Below are positions 61,555 to 64,000 of a stretch of 64,000 nucleotides of DNA, piece after piece. Where the stretch lies: the NCBI GenBank assembly GCA_002245135.1, contig NGBS01000878.1, forward strand, positions 1 through 64,000, written 5' to 3'. A program made the position numbers and the translations under genes. Below the pieces are notes generated by a model, which was not told where the DNA came from, made no database searches, and was given only the letters and a program-made list of their open reading frames with translations. The stretch comes from Proteromonas lacertae (Eukaryota; Sar; Bigyra; Opalinata; Proteromonadidae). Numbering within the stretch: position 1 is the first letter of the stretch; every line of letters begins with the position of its first letter.

Positions 61555-64000
61555 ATGATAACAGCTTTAAATAGTTGTAACTGTCGTGATATCAATTTAT
61601 CAGAATGGACATATTGGAACATTCATATCACTACTGATAAACAATTTTATAAACCAAAAGAAACTGTTTATATAATGGGTTATGTAACAGATCATGCTAC
61701 TCATACTGTAACTACGTTACCTGAAAATAATAAAATTATAAAACGAAGAAGTGAGATAGTTAAAAGAATTACCTTTAGTTGATGATTGTACAACTGAGAC
61801 AGTGATAATATCATCAGAAAGTGGATTTGAATTGAAGAGTGAAGTATCATTGAAAGAAGGTAGTTTCATGTATAAATGGGATATTCCAGAAAATCAAAGT
61901 GGAGGTGAATATACAATAAAATGTGAAAAATATCCATGTAAAAGTCGAAAAATCAACATTCAAAACTATATTCAACCTCAATTTACACTTGATATAAAAT
62001 TTGATAAAGAAGGTTATAATGAGAATGATTTAGTGAGTGGAATTATTTCAACTGTAGAAAGAGGAAGTGGAGAAATACTGGTTGAAAGTTGTAAAATATA
62101 CAGTCGAATTGATGATGTAATAATAAGTGGAAAAAGTAAAATATTGGAAGGTAAAATACTCTTCGAATTACAATTACCTGAGAAGATAAAAGAAGAGAAA
62201 AACATTTCATTAACAGTGAAGATCTGGTATAATGGTATGATAGGAAGTTCATCTAAAACAATTCCAATTGTGAATGATGAAAATGAATTAGATATAAAAG
62301 TATATGTAGAAAGTAGTTTCTATTTAATCAGTAATGTTCATAATGTGATATATTATGAATGTTTATTAAAGAATGGAAATCCAGGTGATTTTGAAGGTGA
62401 AATAATAGATAAGACGAATAACAAACGAATAATGCCAATCAAAACATTTCATGAAGGTCGAGGTAAATCAATTCCATTTATTCCTCAAAGTGGTATAGAA
62501 TATGCTTTACATGTAATTCATCCAAAATGTAAAAATAACATGATAGATTTGCCAGAGTATAAATATATTATATTATGATATATAGAGTAACAGAAGGAGC
62601 AATAATTCATTCAAATCATAATAGTTATAACATTAATTCAATCGAAATAGAAGTAGAAAGAAGTAAAATAAAGGAATAAATACTTCATTGGATTATATTT
62701 AAAAGAGATTGAGATGGATTATCGAAAAGTAATATTCGATAAACGAATAGGAAAGATAAGATTCTGTCTGAATGAAAATGAAGTAAATTTGGGAGGAGTA
62801 TTTCGAGTGACATTATATACTGAAGATGAAATCCCAATAGCTGAAAGATTGATATATGTAAATCCAAGTCATTCGATAAATATTGATATAAAAGAAGATA
62901 AAAACAATTACAAACCTGGAGAAACAGTAGAATTAACAATTAATACATATAATGAGAATAGTTTACCAATTGATTGCAGTATATAATATATATTATTTAT
63001 AATATAATATTGATATTATTTATAGATGTAAGTGTATTAGTAGTTGATGAAGGAATATTGAATTTAGAAGAAAAGAGATTACAAAATCCATCTCTCCCAT
63101 TAATGATTTATGTGGAAAATGAAGTAGATCATATAGAAGACTGTGATAGTTATTTGAGTAAAGAATTGGAAGGCAATGAAGAAATAGATTTATTGTTAGG
63201 AACTCAAGGTTGGCGAAGATTTATCTATAAGAATGTATTTGGAATCTATGATAATGAGAATGAAAGTATATATTTAATAATCAATATTAATGTTTAATAG
63301 AAGAAATTGAAAAATATAAAAGAATAATTGGAAGATTTCGAATAAAAATGTGTAAGAAAAAGGGTTGCAAAAGGGTTGTAAAGCCAAGATTTTTAGAGTA
63401 AAACCTCCTGATGTTTATAATTTTTCCAAACCAAATGTAGATCAAAATTTACAATCAAAGAATATCATAGTAGAAAGAGAATATGCTTATGATAAAAAAG
63501 AAATAAAAATAAGAAATGATTTTAGAAGTACTTTATTTTGTGAGAATAGTATAAAATGTAATAAAGTCATAAGAATAAAATTCCAATTAAGTGATTCAAT
63601 TAGTAGTTATCGAGTTAGAGTAGAAGGATTTAAATTAAATGATTCAATATATGGAAGTAAAGATATAATAATTTATACTAATTTACCTTTTTATTTAAAT
63701 TGTATTCCTCCTGTTTATGTTTGTGATAAAGATGAAATTCATTTACCAGTAGTTGTAAATTTAAATCCTGATTTATGTAAATCTAAAATAATAAGATTAG
63801 TATTAGAAAGTGATGATGGTTTAAAATGTGAAAATTATGAATATGAATGGTATGAAAAGAAAACAAGTCATAAAGAAGTATTTAGAATAAAAGCTGAATA
63901 TTTGAAAGGAAAGAAATCTGTAAATAATGATGAAATGAAATTAGAGAATGAAAATGATGATATTTGTGAATCAAGAATAAAGATATTAGCTTATAATGAT
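61555..64000 (+). CDS. alpha-2-macroglobulin-family protein, 5' part, runs off window
   Basis: Members trap proteases through a bait region and a thioester domain. Predicted exons: 61555-61750, 61779-62556, 62586-62662, 62706-62978, 63026-63265, 63301-63349, 63397 to beyond 64000. Introns are 28-47 nt and phases agree; the one at 62663-62705 ends AAAG. Visible macroglobulin features: TTDKQFYKPKETVYIMGYV (first MG domains), EGSFMYKWDIPENQSGGEY, LGGVFRVTLYTEDEIPIAER, NNYKPGETVELTI with VSVLVVDEGIL, LLLGTQGWRRF, then RNDFRSTLF...FQLSDSISSYRV and LPFYLNCIPPVYV, which precede the thioester domain in homologues. The thioester motif itself would lie past the window. No signal peptide is predicted from the ATG at 61555, so either the true 5' exon is missed or the protein is cytosolic. 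Confidence 0.8.

Overview
The window is AT-rich nuclear DNA of a eukaryote with a compact, gene-dense genome and extremely short introns. Nearly every host gene is cut by GT..AG introns of about 23-74 nt that start GTAT and end TAG, often made mostly of TA repeats. Splicing them out restores long conserved reading frames, for example in a PI4-kinase, a HECT ligase, a polybromo protein and a RhoGAP. All three stop codons occur at gene ends, so the code looks standard. Core histones, class-2 DHODH, a SNARE, PI4K and multi-bromodomain proteins show it is a eukaryote with ordinary mitochondrial and endomembrane biology. The lineage cannot be fixed from sequence alone; a free-living or parasitic protist is my best reading.

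Positions 1 to about 10,120 look like the right part of an integrated virus-like mobile element of the Polinton/Maverick/Tlr type. They hold an Arg-rich basic protein, small charged proteins, a very large Pro/Asn-rich presumed structural protein, a retroviral-type integrase and, further right, a spliced Asp-rich gene, a one-helix membrane protein, a Cys-rich zinc protein and another spliced gene. The capsid, ATPase, protease and DNA polymerase genes expected of a Polinton are not visible and would lie to the left, if present. The element shows signs of decay or unusual expression: a frame break in the first gene, an in-frame TGA in the structural gene and Asp in place of the catalytic Glu in the integrase. 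Two of its apparent genes carry host-style micro-introns.

From 10.1 kb onward the content is host-like. In order: a 14-exon coiled-coil gene (+); a 19-exon, 2,723-residue HECT E3 ligase (-); a Glu-rich coiled-coil protein with IQ-like repeats (+); a MULE-type DNA-binding gene (-) whose ATG lies 37 bp from the ATG of an 18-exon PI4-kinase alpha (+); a tiny Cys-rich gene (+) and a poorly resolved gene (-); a tandem pair of tetraspan membrane proteins (-); a RhoGAP/FAM13-like protein (-); a divergent H2B/H2A pair with E2F-like motifs; DHODH (-); a polybromo-like chromatin protein (-); a Sec20-like SNARE (-) divergent from a Ser/Pro-rich protein (+); a 3,780-residue cell-surface protein of FN3-like modules, encoded almost wholly by one exon (-); and the 5' part of an alpha-2-macroglobulin gene (+) running off the end.

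Most exon coordinates below were worked out by hand from reading-frame continuity across GT..AG introns. They are predictions without transcript support. No tRNA, rRNA, CRISPR or bacterial-type feature was recognised.
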